A stretch of DNA of 64,000 bases from Secundilactobacillus odoratitofui DSM 19909 = JCM 15043 (GTDB taxonomy: Bacteria; Bacillota; Bacilli; Lactobacillales; Lactobacillaceae): NCBI RefSeq assembly GCF_001434895.1, contig NZ_AZEE01000030.1:224526-288525 (forward strand), given 5' to 3'. The position numbers and the translations under genes are program-made. The notes under the pieces were generated by a model. That model did not search any database. It saw nothing but the letters and a program-made list of their open reading frames with translations, and was not told the DNA's origin. How positions within the stretch are numbered: position 1 is the stretch's first letter; the number at the start of each line of letters is the position of its first letter. This document shows, piece after piece, positions 32,550 through 41,820 of this stretch.

Positions 32550-33383
32550 ATGGCCATTATTCAAGTTAAAAATTTATCTTATAAATACCATAATAGCGAC
32601 ACCTTGGCCGTTGACGATGTGAGCTTCGACATTCAGGCCGGCGACTGGGTCGCAATCGTTGGACATAACGGTTCTGGTAAGAGTACGTTAGCCAAGCTGC
32701 TTATTGGCTTGATGCCGGCGCAAGAAGGGGTTATCACCATTGACGGCCAGGAGCTCAGTGAACAGACCGTTTGGCAAATTAGGGAAAAGGTGGGCATGGT
32801 CTTCCAAAATCCTGATAACCAGTTTGTCGGTGCAACTGTGGCGGACGACGTGGCCTTTGGCATGGAGAACCGTCAAGTGGATCGTGAAACGATGCAAGAA
32901 CGGGTAACCTATGCCTTAAAACAGGTCGATATGCTAGATTATCAGCAGCGTGAGCCGGCTAATTTGTCCGGTGGTCAAAAACAGCGGGTTGCGTTGGCTG
33001 GTGTGATTGCGATTGCACCTAAAATTCTCATTTTAGATGAAGCAACCAGTATGTTAGATCCCCGTGGTCGCCGCGAAATTTTGCAGACCATTAAGCGTCT
33101 AAAGGACGAACTGAATCTCACGGTACTGTCGATCACCCACGATATTGATGAGGCCGCCAGCGCTGATCGGATTTTGGTGATCGATGATGGTCACTTCATT
33201 GAAGAAGATGACCCAAACAGTATCTTTAGTCATGGCAGTGCATTGATCGAAATGGGCTTAGACGTGCCTTTTTCGGAAAAATTAAAATTGGCACTCTCAA
33301 CCCGTGGGCTGGATGTGCCCGCAACGTATCAAGATGAAGGGAGCTTAGTCGATTGGCTACGGACATTACGTTCAACGAAGTAG
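32550..33383 (+). CDS. ecfA1: ECF transporter ATP-binding protein EcfA1
   Basis: This is one of two ATPases of the shared energizing module that powers vitamin and metal S components. The 277-residue product has Walker A GHNGSGKST, signature LSGGQKQRVALAG and Walker B ILILDEATSMLDP. It is first of a tightly packed operon with ecfA2, ecfT and truA. Group II S components are normally encoded elsewhere; none is visible here. Confidence 0.95.
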   Translation: MAIIQVKNLSYKYHNSDTLAVDDVSFDIQAGDWVAIVGHNGSGKSTLAKLLIGLMPAQEGVITIDGQELSEQTVWQIREKVGMVFQNPDNQFVGATVADDVAFGMENRQVDRETMQERVTYALKQVDMLDYQQREPANLSGGQKQRVALAGVIAIAPKILILDEATSMLDPRGRREILQTIKRLKDELNLTVLSITHDIDEAASADRILVIDDGHFIEEDDPNSIFSHGSALIEMGLDVPFSEKLKLALSTRGLDVPATYQDEGSLVDWLRTLRSTK

Positions 33384-34231
33384 ATTATTGGTACCAAGCA
33401 GGCTCTCCCTATGCGGTCCAAGCTTTGCGCGACATTAATTTAAACATAAAACCCGGTTCGTTTACTGCGGTGATCGGCCAAACAGGTAGCGGTAAGTCAA
33501 CGCTGATCCAACACCTGAACGCGCTGCTTAAACCCAGTAGCGGTACGGTGACGATTGGTGACCGTACGATTGATGCAACCACTAAAAACAAGCATTTAAA
33601 ACCGTTGCGTAAGAAAGTGGGCATTGTGTTTCAATTTCCAGAAAACCAACTTTTTGAAGAGACAGTTCTCAAAGACATTGCTTTTGGTCCTCAAAACTTC
33701 GGTGTACCAACAGATGAAGCCATGACACTGGCAAAAAAGATGGCACTGTTGGTGGGCTTAGACGAATCGTTGCTCAAGCGCTCACCGTTTGATTTATCAG
33801 GTGGCCAGATGCGCCGAGTAGCGATTGCCGGGGTGTTAGCGCTGGAACCAGAGGTGTTAGTGCTCGACGAACCAACCGCTGGCTTAGACCCCAGGGGCCG
33901 TTTGGAGATCATGCAGCTGGTGACGCAGCTGCAAAGCGAACAGGACTTAACGATTGTCCTGATCACCCACCAAATGGACGACGTCGCCAACTACGCGGAC
34001 CACGTGATTGTCATGGCACATGGCGAAATGGTTAAGCAGGGGACGCCCCGGGCTATTTTTAGCGACGCTGATTGGCTGGAAAGTTATCAGTTAGGACTGC
34101 CTTCAGCCACGCGTTTTGCTAATCAATTAATAAAAGCTGGGTTCACCTTCGACCCCATGCCATTAACGGAAGACGAATTGGCTGACCAGCTATTGCCACA
34201 GCTATCAAAGGAGGGTCACGACCATGGATAA
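33353..34231 (+). CDS. ecfA2: ECF transporter ATP-binding protein EcfA2
   Basis: This is the second ATPase of the ECF module, 292 residues, with Walker A GQTGSGKST, signature LSGGQMRRVAIAG and Walker B VLVLDEPTAGLDP. The only sensible start is TTG at 33353, inside ecfA1 (31-bp overlap), which points to tight translational coupling. No ATG or GTG lies near the expected N-terminus DITFNEVDYWY. Confidence 0.93.
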   Translation: MATDITFNEVDYWYQAGSPYAVQALRDINLNIKPGSFTAVIGQTGSGKSTLIQHLNALLKPSSGTVTIGDRTIDATTKNKHLKPLRKKVGIVFQFPENQLFEETVLKDIAFGPQNFGVPTDEAMTLAKKMALLVGLDESLLKRSPFDLSGGQMRRVAIAGVLALEPEVLVLDEPTAGLDPRGRLEIMQLVTQLQSEQDLTIVLITHQMDDVANYADHVIVMAHGEMVKQGTPRAIFSDADWLESYQLGLPSATRFANQLIKAGFTFDPMPLTEDELADQLLPQLSKEGHDHG

Positions 34232-35024
34232 GTTTATGTTTGGCCGTTACATTCCTGGTCATTCCTGGGTCCATAAGCTGGACCCACGTGCAAAATTAGT
34301 CATGAGCTTCATGTACATTGGGGTGGTGTTTTTTGCCAATAACTTTTGGACGTACCTAGTTATGACGGCTTTGCTATTGGTCTCGGTGTTAGCAACGGCA
34401 ATTCCAATTGGCGTCTTTTTGCGTGGTTTGATCCCGCTGTTTTGGTTAATGATCTTTACCGTCTTGATTCAAGTGTTCTTCGGTGCTGGCGGTCACGTTT
34501 ATTGGCAGTGGGGTTGGTTGTCGGTCACGCATAACGGGCTGACAAGTGCTGGCTTAATTTTGATGCGGTTTGTTTTGATCATTTTGATATCGACAATCTT
34601 GACCTTTTCAACGCAGCCGTTGGCAATCGCAGATGGGATTGAATCATTACTGAGCCCGTTGCGGAAGCTGCACTTTCCCGTGGCAACGTTGGCACTCATG
34701 TTGTCCCTGGCACTGCGATTTGTGCCAACTTTGATGGATGAAGCTGAAAAAATCATGAATGCGCAACGCTCGCGGGGTGTTGACTTTGGCGCGGGTGGGT
34801 TACGACAGCGAATTAAGACGATCGTACCGATTTTGATTCCATTATTCGTGAACGCCTTCAACCGGGCTGTGGATATTTCAACGGCCATGGAAGCACGAGG
34901 CTATCAAGACGGTGAACAGCGGACTAAGTACCGTCAATTAAAATGGCAGCGCGCTGATACGATCAGTTTCATTGTGTTCGTGATCAGTCTGAGTGCCGTA
35001 ATCGTCATTCGTTATATGAGTTGA
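34224..35024 (+). CDS. ecfT: ECF transporter transmembrane protein EcfT
   Basis: EcfT couples the EcfA dimer to the substrate-binding S component. The 266-residue protein has several membrane helices and the two coupling-helix motifs that touch the ATPases, seen as NAQRSRGVDF and AMEARGYQDG. It overlaps ecfA2 by 8 bp. Confidence 0.95.
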   Translation: MDKFMFGRYIPGHSWVHKLDPRAKLVMSFMYIGVVFFANNFWTYLVMTALLLVSVLATAIPIGVFLRGLIPLFWLMIFTVLIQVFFGAGGHVYWQWGWLSVTHNGLTSAGLILMRFVLIILISTILTFSTQPLAIADGIESLLSPLRKLHFPVATLALMLSLALRFVPTLMDEAEKIMNAQRSRGVDFGAGGLRQRIKTIVPILIPLFVNAFNRAVDISTAMEARGYQDGEQRTKYRQLKWQRADTISFIVFVISLSAVIVIRYMS

Positions 35025-35037
35025 GGAGAATTATAAG

Positions 35038-35832
35038 TTGAGATATAAAATTACTTTGGCCTACGATGGCACTAATTTTGCCGGGTTTCAACGACAGCCC
35101 AAGATGCGGACGGTCGAAAGTGAGCTGACCCGTGTCGTCAATAAGATGGCTAAGAATCCGACCCCTGCAATCGTGATCTATGGGTCGGGTCGGACGGATG
35201 CTGGCGTACATGCGTTAGGCCAGGTCGTTCACTTTGATATGCCGTTTAATTTGACTGAAGAGAACATGCGTAAGGGTTTAAATAGCATGTTGCCTGTCGA
35301 TATGGAAGTCCTGAAGGTTAAAATTGTCAGTGACGACTTCCATGCCCGTTATGATGTGTCTGGTAAACGTTATGTGTACCGGATGGATTTGGGGGAGTTT
35401 CGCAATCCATTTAAACGCAATTACACGGGTCACTGGAAGTTTCCGGTGGACGTGGACCGAATCAATCAAGCCGCGCAAGACTTAGTGGGCGAGCATGATT
35501 TTACCAGTTTCGTGGCGTCAGGTTCGTCTGCGCGGACGAATTACCGGACGATCTATGAAGCTGGCTGTCGTTTAGATGAAGCTAATAATGAGCTCGTCTT
35601 TGAGTTTTACGGCAACGGTTTTTTGTATAACCAGGTTCGTATCATGGTCGGGGTGCTAGTTGAAATTGGTGCCGGCACACGGCCGGTAGATGACATTCAA
35701 AACCTTTACCGAATCAATGACCGTCGTGCAGCCCGTCGAACGGTACCGGCCAGTGGTCTGTACCTCAAGCACGTTTACTACGAGGGCGATGATCCTGAGC
35801 ACCCAACCAAGTTACCGAAACGGCAGCGATAA
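35038..35832 (+). CDS. truA: tRNA pseudouridine(38-40) synthase
   Basis: TruA modifies uridines 38-40 in the tRNA anticodon arm. The 264-residue product has the catalytic Asp in GSGRTDAGVHALGQV. TTG start behind GAGGAGA, 14 bp after ecfT; the ecf-truA-rplM-rpsI order is usual in Firmicutes. Confidence 0.95.
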   Translation: MRYKITLAYDGTNFAGFQRQPKMRTVESELTRVVNKMAKNPTPAIVIYGSGRTDAGVHALGQVVHFDMPFNLTEENMRKGLNSMLPVDMEVLKVKIVSDDFHARYDVSGKRYVYRMDLGEFRNPFKRNYTGHWKFPVDVDRINQAAQDLVGEHDFTSFVASGSSARTNYRTIYEAGCRLDEANNELVFEFYGNGFLYNQVRIMVGVLVEIGAGTRPVDDIQNLYRINDRRAARRTVPASGLYLKHVYYEGDDPEHPTKLPKRQR

Positions 35833-35856
35833 TTGAGATAAAAGTGGGATTACCCC

Positions 35857-35885
35857 TTGACTTAGGGGCCAGAAATTTGTACTAT
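35857..35885 (+). promoter_or_regulatory. Promoter of rplM-rpsI
   Basis: TTGACT and TACTAT have an exact 17-bp spacer. The -35 box lies inside a CCCCT/AGGGG inverted repeat at the end of the truA transcript. Confidence 0.75.
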
Positions 35886-35891
35886 GTTAAT

Positions 35892-35970
35892 TGGTATTGT
35901 TTGCCCCACGATAAGCCCCGGAAACTTGTTATTGGATGTCAAACAAACACTGAAATTGGAGGAAATTAAT
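35892..35970 (+). ncRNA. L13-type ribosomal leader RNA
   Basis: The leader upstream of rplM can form a closing helix from TTGTTTG and CAAACAA that encloses the conserved-looking core ATAAGCCCCGGAAACTT. An L13 leader RNA family is known before rplM in low-GC Gram-positives, where L13 is thought to control its own operon. The assignment rests on position and gross structure. Confidence 0.6.
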
Positions 35971-35971
35971 C

Positions 35972-36415
35972 GTGCGTACAACATATATGGCTAAACCAGG
36001 TGACGTGGATCGCAAGTGGTACGTGGTTGATGCAACTGATGTTCCTTTGGGACGTCTCTCATCAGCTGTCGCTAACATCTTACGTGGAAAGAACAAGCCA
36101 ACGTTCACCCCAAATGTAGATACAGGTGATCACGTTATCGTGATCAATGCAGCTAAGGTTGCTTTAACGGGTAAGAAGGCTTCACGGAAGATCTATTACC
36201 ACCATACGAACCACCCAGGCGGTTTAAAGCAACGCACTGCTGGTGATTTTCGTGCAAATGACCCAGAAAAGTTGATTGAAACTTCTGTCAAAGGTATGCT
36301 TCCTCATACTTCATTAGGTCACAAGGTCGGCTTGAAGCTTCACGTTTATGCTGGCGATCAACATGACAATGCTGCTCAAAAGCCTGAAGTTTTGGACATC
36401 ACTAACCTAATTTAA
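35972..36415 (+). CDS. rplM: 50S ribosomal protein L13
   Basis: L13 is an early 50S assembly protein. The 147-residue product contains [16 protein letters not shown] and NHPGGLK. GTG start behind GGAGGAA, with the candidate autoregulatory leader upstream. It forms a two-gene operon with rpsI. Confidence 0.97.
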   Translation: MRTTYMAKPGDVDRKWYVVDATDVPLGRLSSAVANILRGKNKPTFTPNVDTGDHVIVINAAKVALTGKKASRKIYYHHTNHPGGLKQRTAGDFRANDPEKLIETSVKGMLPHTSLGHKVGLKLHVYAGDQHDNAAQKPEVLDITNLI

Positions 36416-36428
36416 GGAGGAAATTATA

Positions 36429-36821
36429 TTGGCTCAAGTACAATATCGCGGCACAGGCCGTCGTAAAAACTCAGTTGCCCGCGTACGTTTAGTACCAGGT
36501 ACTGGTAAGATCACTATGAATGACAAAGCAATTGAAGACTACATTCCATTCCCTAACTTGCGTGAAGTGGTTGTTCAACCATTCAACGTAACGGAAACGC
36601 TTGGTAACTATGATGTTATCGCCAACGTTAACGGTGGTGGTTTCTCAGGCCAATCTGGTGCAGTTCGTCACGGTATCGCCCGTGCCTTACTCGAAGTAGA
36701 TCCAGATTTCCGTGGACCACTTAAGCGTGCCGGTCTTTTGACTCGTGATGCACGTATGAAAGAACGGAAGAAGCCAGGTCTTAAGAAAGCTCGTAAGGCT
36801 GGTCAATTCTCAAAGCGTTAA
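36429..36821 (+). CDS. rpsI: 30S ribosomal protein S9
   Basis: The S9 C-terminal tail reaches P-site tRNA. The 130-residue product has [17 protein letters not shown] and ends [20 protein letters not shown] start behind AAGGAGG. Confidence 0.97.
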   Translation: MAQVQYRGTGRRKNSVARVRLVPGTGKITMNDKAIEDYIPFPNLREVVVQPFNVTETLGNYDVIANVNGGGFSGQSGAVRHGIARALLEVDPDFRGPLKRAGLLTRDARMKERKKPGLKKARKAGQFSKR

Positions 36822-36841
36822 GATTATTGCTTATCGTTTGC

Positions 36842-36873
36842 AAAAACACTTGCCGTTTGGCGGGTGTTTTTTT
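36842..36873 (+). terminator. Terminator of rplM-rpsI
   Basis: AAACACTTGCC-GTTT-GGCGGGTGTTT followed by a long T run. Confidence 0.88.
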
Positions 36874-37195
36874 GTGCTTAAATTTCAGCACTAGTCGTCA
36901 AACTAAATTTGAAGTATAATAATAGGTGTACATTTTATAAAATGACTTAGTGCAATTAAAAGAGGTGACCAACCGCGTCAAATCAACCATCGCCAACAAA
37001 CCAAGTAACTCACATCATCAAAATTCACCCACATTCCAAACTCTGTGCAACAATTGCACATAAGCGCACCACAAAATGTGCTAAACTGGAACTGGGTTCA
37101 GAGTTACTTTAGTTTCAACAGGATGGGCGACCACAGCGTGATATCAACACGGTGTCACGTGCGTGGTTAATATTGAATTGAAGGAAGGCTATAAC
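36874..37195 (+). promoter_or_regulatory. Upstream region of the transhydrogenase operon with palindromic operator-like site
   Basis: The 320-bp gap has no gene. It contains a TATAAT at 36915-36920, a perfect palindrome TGTGCAA-CAA-TTGCACA at 37044-37060, an overlapping GCACAT...ATGTGC pair at 37056-37081, and an extended -10 TGCTAAACT at 37079-37087. After that comes a leader hairpin ACCAC...GTGGT with inner GCGTGA/TCACGT at about 37129-37166. The palindrome beside the second promoter looks like a repressor site. It only partly resembles the Rex consensus TTGTGAANNNNTTCACAA. Confidence 0.5.
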
Positions 37196-38377
37196 ATGAG
37201 TGTGATTGTTGCAGTGTTAAAAGAAACGCAAGCACATGAGCAACGGGTTGCCATTGACCCAGACGTGACCAAGCGCCTGGTGAAACAGGATGTTTCTGTG
37301 TTGGTGGAAGCCGGTGCTGGTGAATCTGCGTTCTACGCGGATGACGCCTATGTGGCTGCAGGGGCCAAAATTGTTGATCGGCAGACTGCTTTAAGTCAAG
37401 CTAACTTGGTGGCAGTGGTGAACCGACCAGATGATGAAACCCTTGGGCAGTTGAAGTCGGGTCAAATTCTATTAGGATTATTAAGTGCGTTGGTTGAACC
37501 GGAGAAGATTCAGCAATTAGCACAGCAAAATGTAAGCGCTCTTTCATTTGAGCTGCTGCCACGAACGATCAGTCGGGCGCAAACGATGGATGTGCTCAGT
37601 TCTCAATCTAGTGTTGCCGGCTACAAGGCAGCACTGGTTGCCAGTGATCACTACCCAAAGTATTTCCCAATGATGATCACCGCCGCTGGGACGGTTAAGC
37701 CAGCCAAGGTGCTCGTACTTGGGACCGGGGTTGCCGGGTTGCAGGCGATTGGGACGGCTAAGCGGTTAGGTGCCGTTGTCTCTGGTTACGACGTACGGCC
37801 AGCTTCGAAGGGTGAAGTTGAATCCTTGGGGGCCACGTTCTTGACTAGTTCAGTGTCAGCTGCCGGGTCTGGTGGCTACGCGCGTTCGTTAACGGCCGAA
37901 GAACAACAGGCGCAACAAGACGAATTAGCTGGTTTCATTGCCGACAATGACATTGTGATTACAACGGCGCAAGTACCAGGCCGTAAGCCACCGCTGTTGG
38001 TCCCAGAAGCCAGCGTATCGGCTGCCAAACCAGGTGCCGTTTTCGTTGATTTAGCTGCCAGTGACCTAGGTGGTAACGTGGCCGGTAGTCAACCGTATGA
38101 GACGATCACCACACCAAATAAAGCAATGGTGATCGGGGCCAGCAACTTAGCCAGTGAATTGCCACACTCAGCGTCACAGTTGTACGCTAAAAACGTGCAG
38201 GCGGTAATTACTGCGCTGATGACTGACGATGGGTTGCAGATTGACCCAACGGATGACGTGTTTGAAGGGTTGACCGCCACTACCAACGGCGAAATCATTA
38301 ACGCTCGGTTGCGGCAAGCGTTGAACTTACCGGAATTGCCGAAACCAGAAGCACCAGCACAAGGGGAGGCGGAGTAA
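37196..38377 (+). CDS. pntAA: NAD(P) transhydrogenase subunit alpha 1 (NAD-binding domain dI)
   Basis: This is the NAD(H)-binding part of the proton-translocating transhydrogenase, which uses the proton gradient to move hydride from NADH to NADP+. ATG at 37196 behind GAAGGAAGG gives 393 residues; an in-frame GTG at 37163 is unlikely. The nucleotide-binding part has VLVLGTGVAGLQAIGTAKRL and YDVRPASKGEVESLGATF. The membrane helices found at the end of the fused E. coli PntA are encoded separately by the next gene, the split three-gene form. Confidence 0.93.
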   Translation: MSVIVAVLKETQAHEQRVAIDPDVTKRLVKQDVSVLVEAGAGESAFYADDAYVAAGAKIVDRQTALSQANLVAVVNRPDDETLGQLKSGQILLGLLSALVEPEKIQQLAQQNVSALSFELLPRTISRAQTMDVLSSQSSVAGYKAALVASDHYPKYFPMMITAAGTVKPAKVLVLGTGVAGLQAIGTAKRLGAVVSGYDVRPASKGEVESLGATFLTSSVSAAGSGGYARSLTAEEQQAQQDELAGFIADNDIVITTAQVPGRKPPLLVPEASVSAAKPGAVFVDLAASDLGGNVAGSQPYETITTPNKAMVIGASNLASELPHSASQLYAKNVQAVITALMTDDGLQIDPTDDVFEGLTATTNGEIINARLRQALNLPELPKPEAPAQGEAE

Positions 38378-38378
38378 T

Positions 38379-38702
38379 ATGAGTCAGGAATTATACACGA
38401 ATTTAGCTATTTTTGTTTTAAGTTTATTAGTCGGGTTTGAAGTTATCAGTAAAATTCCATCAACTTTGCACACGCCAATGATGTCAGGCGCTAACGCCAT
38501 TCACGGGGTGGTCGTTGTCGGTAGTATCCTGATTGCCCTGGAAGCCAAAGGCCCACTATTTGACGTGATTGCCTTTATCGCTGTCGTGCTTGGTGCTATT
38601 AACGTGGCTGGTGGTTACGTGGTCACTGACCGGATGCTGACCATGTTCTCGAAACCCAAGCGCGCAAACACGGATGCAGAAAAGGATGGTGATGCAAAAT
38701 GA
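38379..38702 (+). CDS. pntAB: NAD(P) transhydrogenase subunit alpha 2 (membrane domain)
   Basis: This 107-residue protein has about three hydrophobic helices, including FVLSLLVGFEVISKIP and the segment MSGANAIHGVVVVGS, typical of the PntAB half of membrane domain dII. It starts two bases after pntAA and overlaps pntB by 4 bp, so the three subunits are made together. Confidence 0.93.
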   Translation: MSQELYTNLAIFVLSLLVGFEVISKIPSTLHTPMMSGANAIHGVVVVGSILIALEAKGPLFDVIAFIAVVLGAINVAGGYVVTDRMLTMFSKPKRANTDAEKDGDAK

Positions 38703-40117
38703 TGTCGCCATTAACTACCATCGTGTCACTTTCGTACCTTGTGAGTGCGGCTTGCTACGTGATTGGCTTGCACATGATGCGGACGCCTAAAACTGCTCGG
38801 AACGGTAACCGGCTCTCGGCAGTTGGGATGCTGCTCGCCGTGATCATGACCTTCATCGTGGTCTTGGTTAAACACGAAACCTCTATGACGGGCTGGATCA
38901 TTATGTTGGTTGGCTTAGTCATTGGGGTGGCCTATGGTGCTGTGAAGGCCCGGACCGTCCAAATGACTGACATGCCACAACTGGTGAGTTTGTTTAACGC
39001 CGTGGGTGGTGGCGCTGCCGCTGCCATCGGGATCTACGACTACCTTACTCAACCAACTGGCAGTCATTTGGCATTAGCCTTTTCACTGCCAGTTATCTTG
39101 GATCTGTTGATTGGTTGCGTGACCTTCTCAGGGTCGCTGATTGCCACTGGCAAACTATCCGGTAAAATCTCGGGTAAGCCAATCACGTTCCCAGGTGCCA
39201 AATTACTAAACGGCATCGTGATTATCGTGATGTTAGCCAGCATTGTCTTAACGGTTGGTTTCCCAACCGCACCTTGGATCCTCATCATGACTATCGTGGC
39301 CGGATTAGTTTTCGGTTTACTGATGGCTATGCCAATCGGTGGGGCGGATATGCCTGTTGTGGTATCGCTCTTGAACGCCTTCACTGGGTTAGCGGTTGCC
39401 ATGGCTGGGTTTGTCATCGATAATCAAGTTCTCATCATCGCCGGGGCCCTCGTTGGGGCGGCCGGGACGATTTTGACACTGCAGATGGCCGCTGCCATGA
39501 ACCGATCCGTAGCTAACATTTTAGCCGGTGGGTTCGGGACTGGTGACTTTGGTGCCACAGCAGCCGATGATGTGCCAGTTAACGTGAAGGAAACTACCGC
39601 CGATGATATTGGTGTGCAGTTAGCCTACGCTAAGAACGTGATGATTGTGCCAGGCTACGGGTTAGCAGCTGCGCAAGCACAACACGAAGTCGCCGAACTG
39701 GCCAAGTTGTTGACCGATAACGGTATCAACGTCAACTACGCCATTCACCCTGTGGCTGGACGGATGCCTGGTCACATGAACGTGCTGTTGGCCGAAGTCA
39801 ACGTGCCGTACGATCAAATGAAGCAGTTGGAAGAAGCCAACGCCATGTTTGAAAATACCGACGTGTCACTGGTCATTGGTGCCAATGACGTCACCAACCC
39901 AGCTGCGCGGAAACCAAACACCGCGATTACTGGGATGCCGATTTTGGACGTTGATAAATCGAAGTCCATCGTAATTATCAAACGGTCGATGAGTACTGGG
40001 TACGCTGGTATTCAAAACGAGTTGTTCTCTAATGACAAGTCAGCGATGTTCTTCTCTGATGCCAAGAAGGGGTTACAAGAGATTGTGGCTGCTACCAAGG
40101 AGTATTTGGAACAGTAG
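38699..40117 (+). CDS. pntB: NAD(P) transhydrogenase subunit beta
   Basis: The beta subunit supplies the remaining proton-channel helices and the NADP(H)-binding domain dIII. The 472-residue protein is hydrophobic up to about residue 270. dIII follows with VMIVPGYGLAAAQAQHEV and the NADP-site segment YAIHPVAGRMPGHMNVLLAE. The start is one of two adjacent ATG codons overlapping pntAB. In a fermentative lactobacillus this system would make NADPH from NADH. Confidence 0.95.
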   Translation: MMSPLTTIVSLSYLVSAACYVIGLHMMRTPKTARNGNRLSAVGMLLAVIMTFIVVLVKHETSMTGWIIMLVGLVIGVAYGAVKARTVQMTDMPQLVSLFNAVGGGAAAAIGIYDYLTQPTGSHLALAFSLPVILDLLIGCVTFSGSLIATGKLSGKISGKPITFPGAKLLNGIVIIVMLASIVLTVGFPTAPWILIMTIVAGLVFGLLMAMPIGGADMPVVVSLLNAFTGLAVAMAGFVIDNQVLIIAGALVGAAGTILTLQMAAAMNRSVANILAGGFGTGDFGATAADDVPVNVKETTADDIGVQLAYAKNVMIVPGYGLAAAQAQHEVAELAKLLTDNGINVNYAIHPVAGRMPGHMNVLLAEVNVPYDQMKQLEEANAMFENTDVSLVIGANDVTNPAARKPNTAITGMPILDVDKSKSIVIIKRSMSTGYAGIQNELFSNDKSAMFFSDAKKGLQEIVAATKEYLEQ

Positions 40118-40140
40118 TGCTTGAAATTAGGATGTTACAA

Positions 40141-40175
40141 AAAATGGATGACCACACTTGGTCATCCATTTTTTT
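40141..40175. terminator. Terminator of the pnt operon
   Basis: A perfect 14-bp stem from AAAATGGATGACCA to TGGTCATCCATTTT with a CACT loop and T run. Confidence 0.9.
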
Positions 40176-40208
40176 GCGTATCTATTAGCGAAATGATGAG
40201 CTAGTATG

Positions 40209-40397
40209 CCGCCTTCGGCCGCCAGCCCTTTTTTTGGTGGGTAGCTGTGGGACCGACTTCAACCGCTTCGCGTTTTCCGTCTCGTTTCTGAGCCTCGAAA
40301 AACCCGAGTCTCAGAAACGTCCAGTACCACTAAGCGCTACGCGCAAAGTGGTACTAGTCACTGCTACCCACCAAAAAAAGGGCTTCTGGCACTACGG
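40209..40397. repeat. Large structured inverted-repeat element with nested hairpins
   Basis: Two perfectly complementary 22-nt arms lie at 40224-40245 and 40363-40384; each contains a 7-base T or A run next to a GGTGGGTAGC core. Outside them, GCC and CAG bases also pair with a small bulge. Inside, a perfect 10-bp hairpin CGTTTCTGAG/CTCAGAAACG (40283-40292 with 40310-40319) has a further CTCG/CGAG pair, and a second hairpin GTACCAC/GTGGTAC encloses GCGCTACGCGC. No ORF of credible length uses it. It looks like a repeat-type intergenic element or structured RNA, between two convergent genes. Confidence 0.75.
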
Positions 40398-40494
40398 CTT
40401 ACTTGGTGGCAATCTGTACTGAGTGCTTGTGTCCGAAAATCGATTTCAAATGTCGATTCAAATGTCTTGAGTGCCTAGAATATCTTGAATACCT

Positions 40495-41679
40495 TCAAAA
40501 CGATTTGATATGTGGTTTCGTCAATTTCAGTGTAATCATTAAACCAACCAGTACGACCAAGTACACGATTACTGCCATTTCAAACAAGCCAGCGTACGAC
40601 GTGGCTTCAATCATAGCGCCACCGACCAGGGGACCAATGGCGCGACCGGTTGATTGGGCGGCGTTTAGCAGGCCTTGAAACCGGCCCTTGGTAGCTGGTG
40701 TGCTTAGTCGGTCGATCATTGCCGGAATCGCTGGGAACGCTGTGGCTTCGCCGATGGTTAACAGGGTCATGGCGAGGACAAAGCTGATGTATTGGCGGGC
40801 GCCGATTAGGACGGCGAAGCAGGCCATTAACATGCTTAGACCGATGAATAATTGGATGCGCGGATGACTGCTTTTACCGTGGACGAGGCTCATACCAGAT
40901 TGAATCAGCACGATGCCACCGGCGTTGAGCGTCCACAATAAGCTGTATTTCGTCAATGGAATACCTAACGTGGTCATATAGACGGAGACGTTGGAGGTCC
41001 ACTGGTTGTACATGGACCAGATGAAAATCAGGCCGATGTAGAGCGCGTAAATCACGATTAAATTAGCAACTGGGGCGCCTTGATGGGTGCCGGTCGTGTG
41101 GTTAACTGGTTTGGCAACGCGATTGGTTTGGTGATTGACCGGTCGGAATTTCAAGAACACTAGTACGAAGAATCCCGTGAATAGTACTGCCGCAGTGATG
41201 AAGAGCCAGGTGACTCCCAGCCCGTACAAAAAGCCGACTAGCGAACTGCCAATCACGATGCCGAGGTTCTGGAACAGATAGAGGGTATTGAAGATATGGC
41301 CACTGTCGACTTTAGTCAAACTGGTGGCAATCGCATTGACCAGTGCGACGTTCCAACCACCAAACAAGCCAATGGCGGCCAGCAAAATTGGGAAGGCGGG
41401 CCAGCCATGCCAAATGGCGAGGGCAATCAACCCCAGCCAACTCAGGGCAACACCAGTCAATAGCAGGTGATAAGGATTGCCTCTGTCATACATCACACCA
41501 CCGGCGTATGAACCAATGATGCCCGTGATGGAGTTGAACATTAAGACGACGCCAATCACTGTTAGCGAAACACGAAGATCATTATGTAGGTAAACGCTGG
41601 TCAGAGGCCAGATAAAACTCATCCCCAGATTGCTTAAAAAACCACCTGTGGCCAACCAACGGAGGTTTAGTTCAGACAT
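40495..41679 (-). CDS. MFS transporter, multidrug efflux type
   Basis: This is a 394-residue integral membrane protein with about 12 helices. The MFS signature is seen after helix 2 as GGVMYDRGNPYHLLL. A central polar loop follows helix 6 (RPVNHQTNRVAKPVNHTTGTHQ), and a late segment AQSTGRAIGPLVGGAM resembles drug-proton antiporters. The substrate is unknown. It is monocistronic and convergent with pntB. Confidence 0.85.
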   Translation of the reverse strand: MSELNLRWLATGGFLSNLGMSFIWPLTSVYLHNDLRVSLTVIGVVLMFNSITGIIGSYAGGVMYDRGNPYHLLLTGVALSWLGLIALAIWHGWPAFPILLAAIGLFGGWNVALVNAIATSLTKVDSGHIFNTLYLFQNLGIVIGSSLVGFLYGLGVTWLFITAAVLFTGFFVLVFLKFRPVNHQTNRVAKPVNHTTGTHQGAPVANLIVIYALYIGLIFIWSMYNQWTSNVSVYMTTLGIPLTKYSLLWTLNAGGIVLIQSGMSLVHGKSSHPRIQLFIGLSMLMACFAVLIGARQYISFVLAMTLLTIGEATAFPAIPAMIDRLSTPATKGRFQGLLNAAQSTGRAIGPLVGGAMIEATSYAGLFEMAVIVYLVVLVGLMITLKLTKPHIKSF

Positions 41680-41778
41680 AGGACACCACCTTAGATTAGA
41701 AAATGATTATAGGATTAGTATATCAGCTTCATTCGGTGGGGTAAATGAAAGACGCTGGCTAAGTCCGTTATGCTCGAA

Positions 41779-41812
41779 AAAGGGTGGTCGCGATTGTTCA
41801 CGGCCACCCCGA
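41779..41812 (-). terminator. Terminator downstream of the small gene at 41821
   Basis: On the minus strand, GGGTGGCCG...CGACCACCC is followed by TTTTT. It separates the small gene from the MFS gene. Confidence 0.75.
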
Positions 41813-41820
41813 TAGCGAGA

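Noticed and set aside
37044-37060. Firm assignment as a Rex site
   Set aside because: The inner bases differ from TTGTGAANNNNTTCACAA, so only a general operator-like palindrome is claimed.
40445-40466. Short tandem repeat TTCAAATGTC with 12-bp period
   Set aside because: Only two copies are present, too few for a CRISPR or iteron array; it is probably chance or repeat decay beside the structured element.
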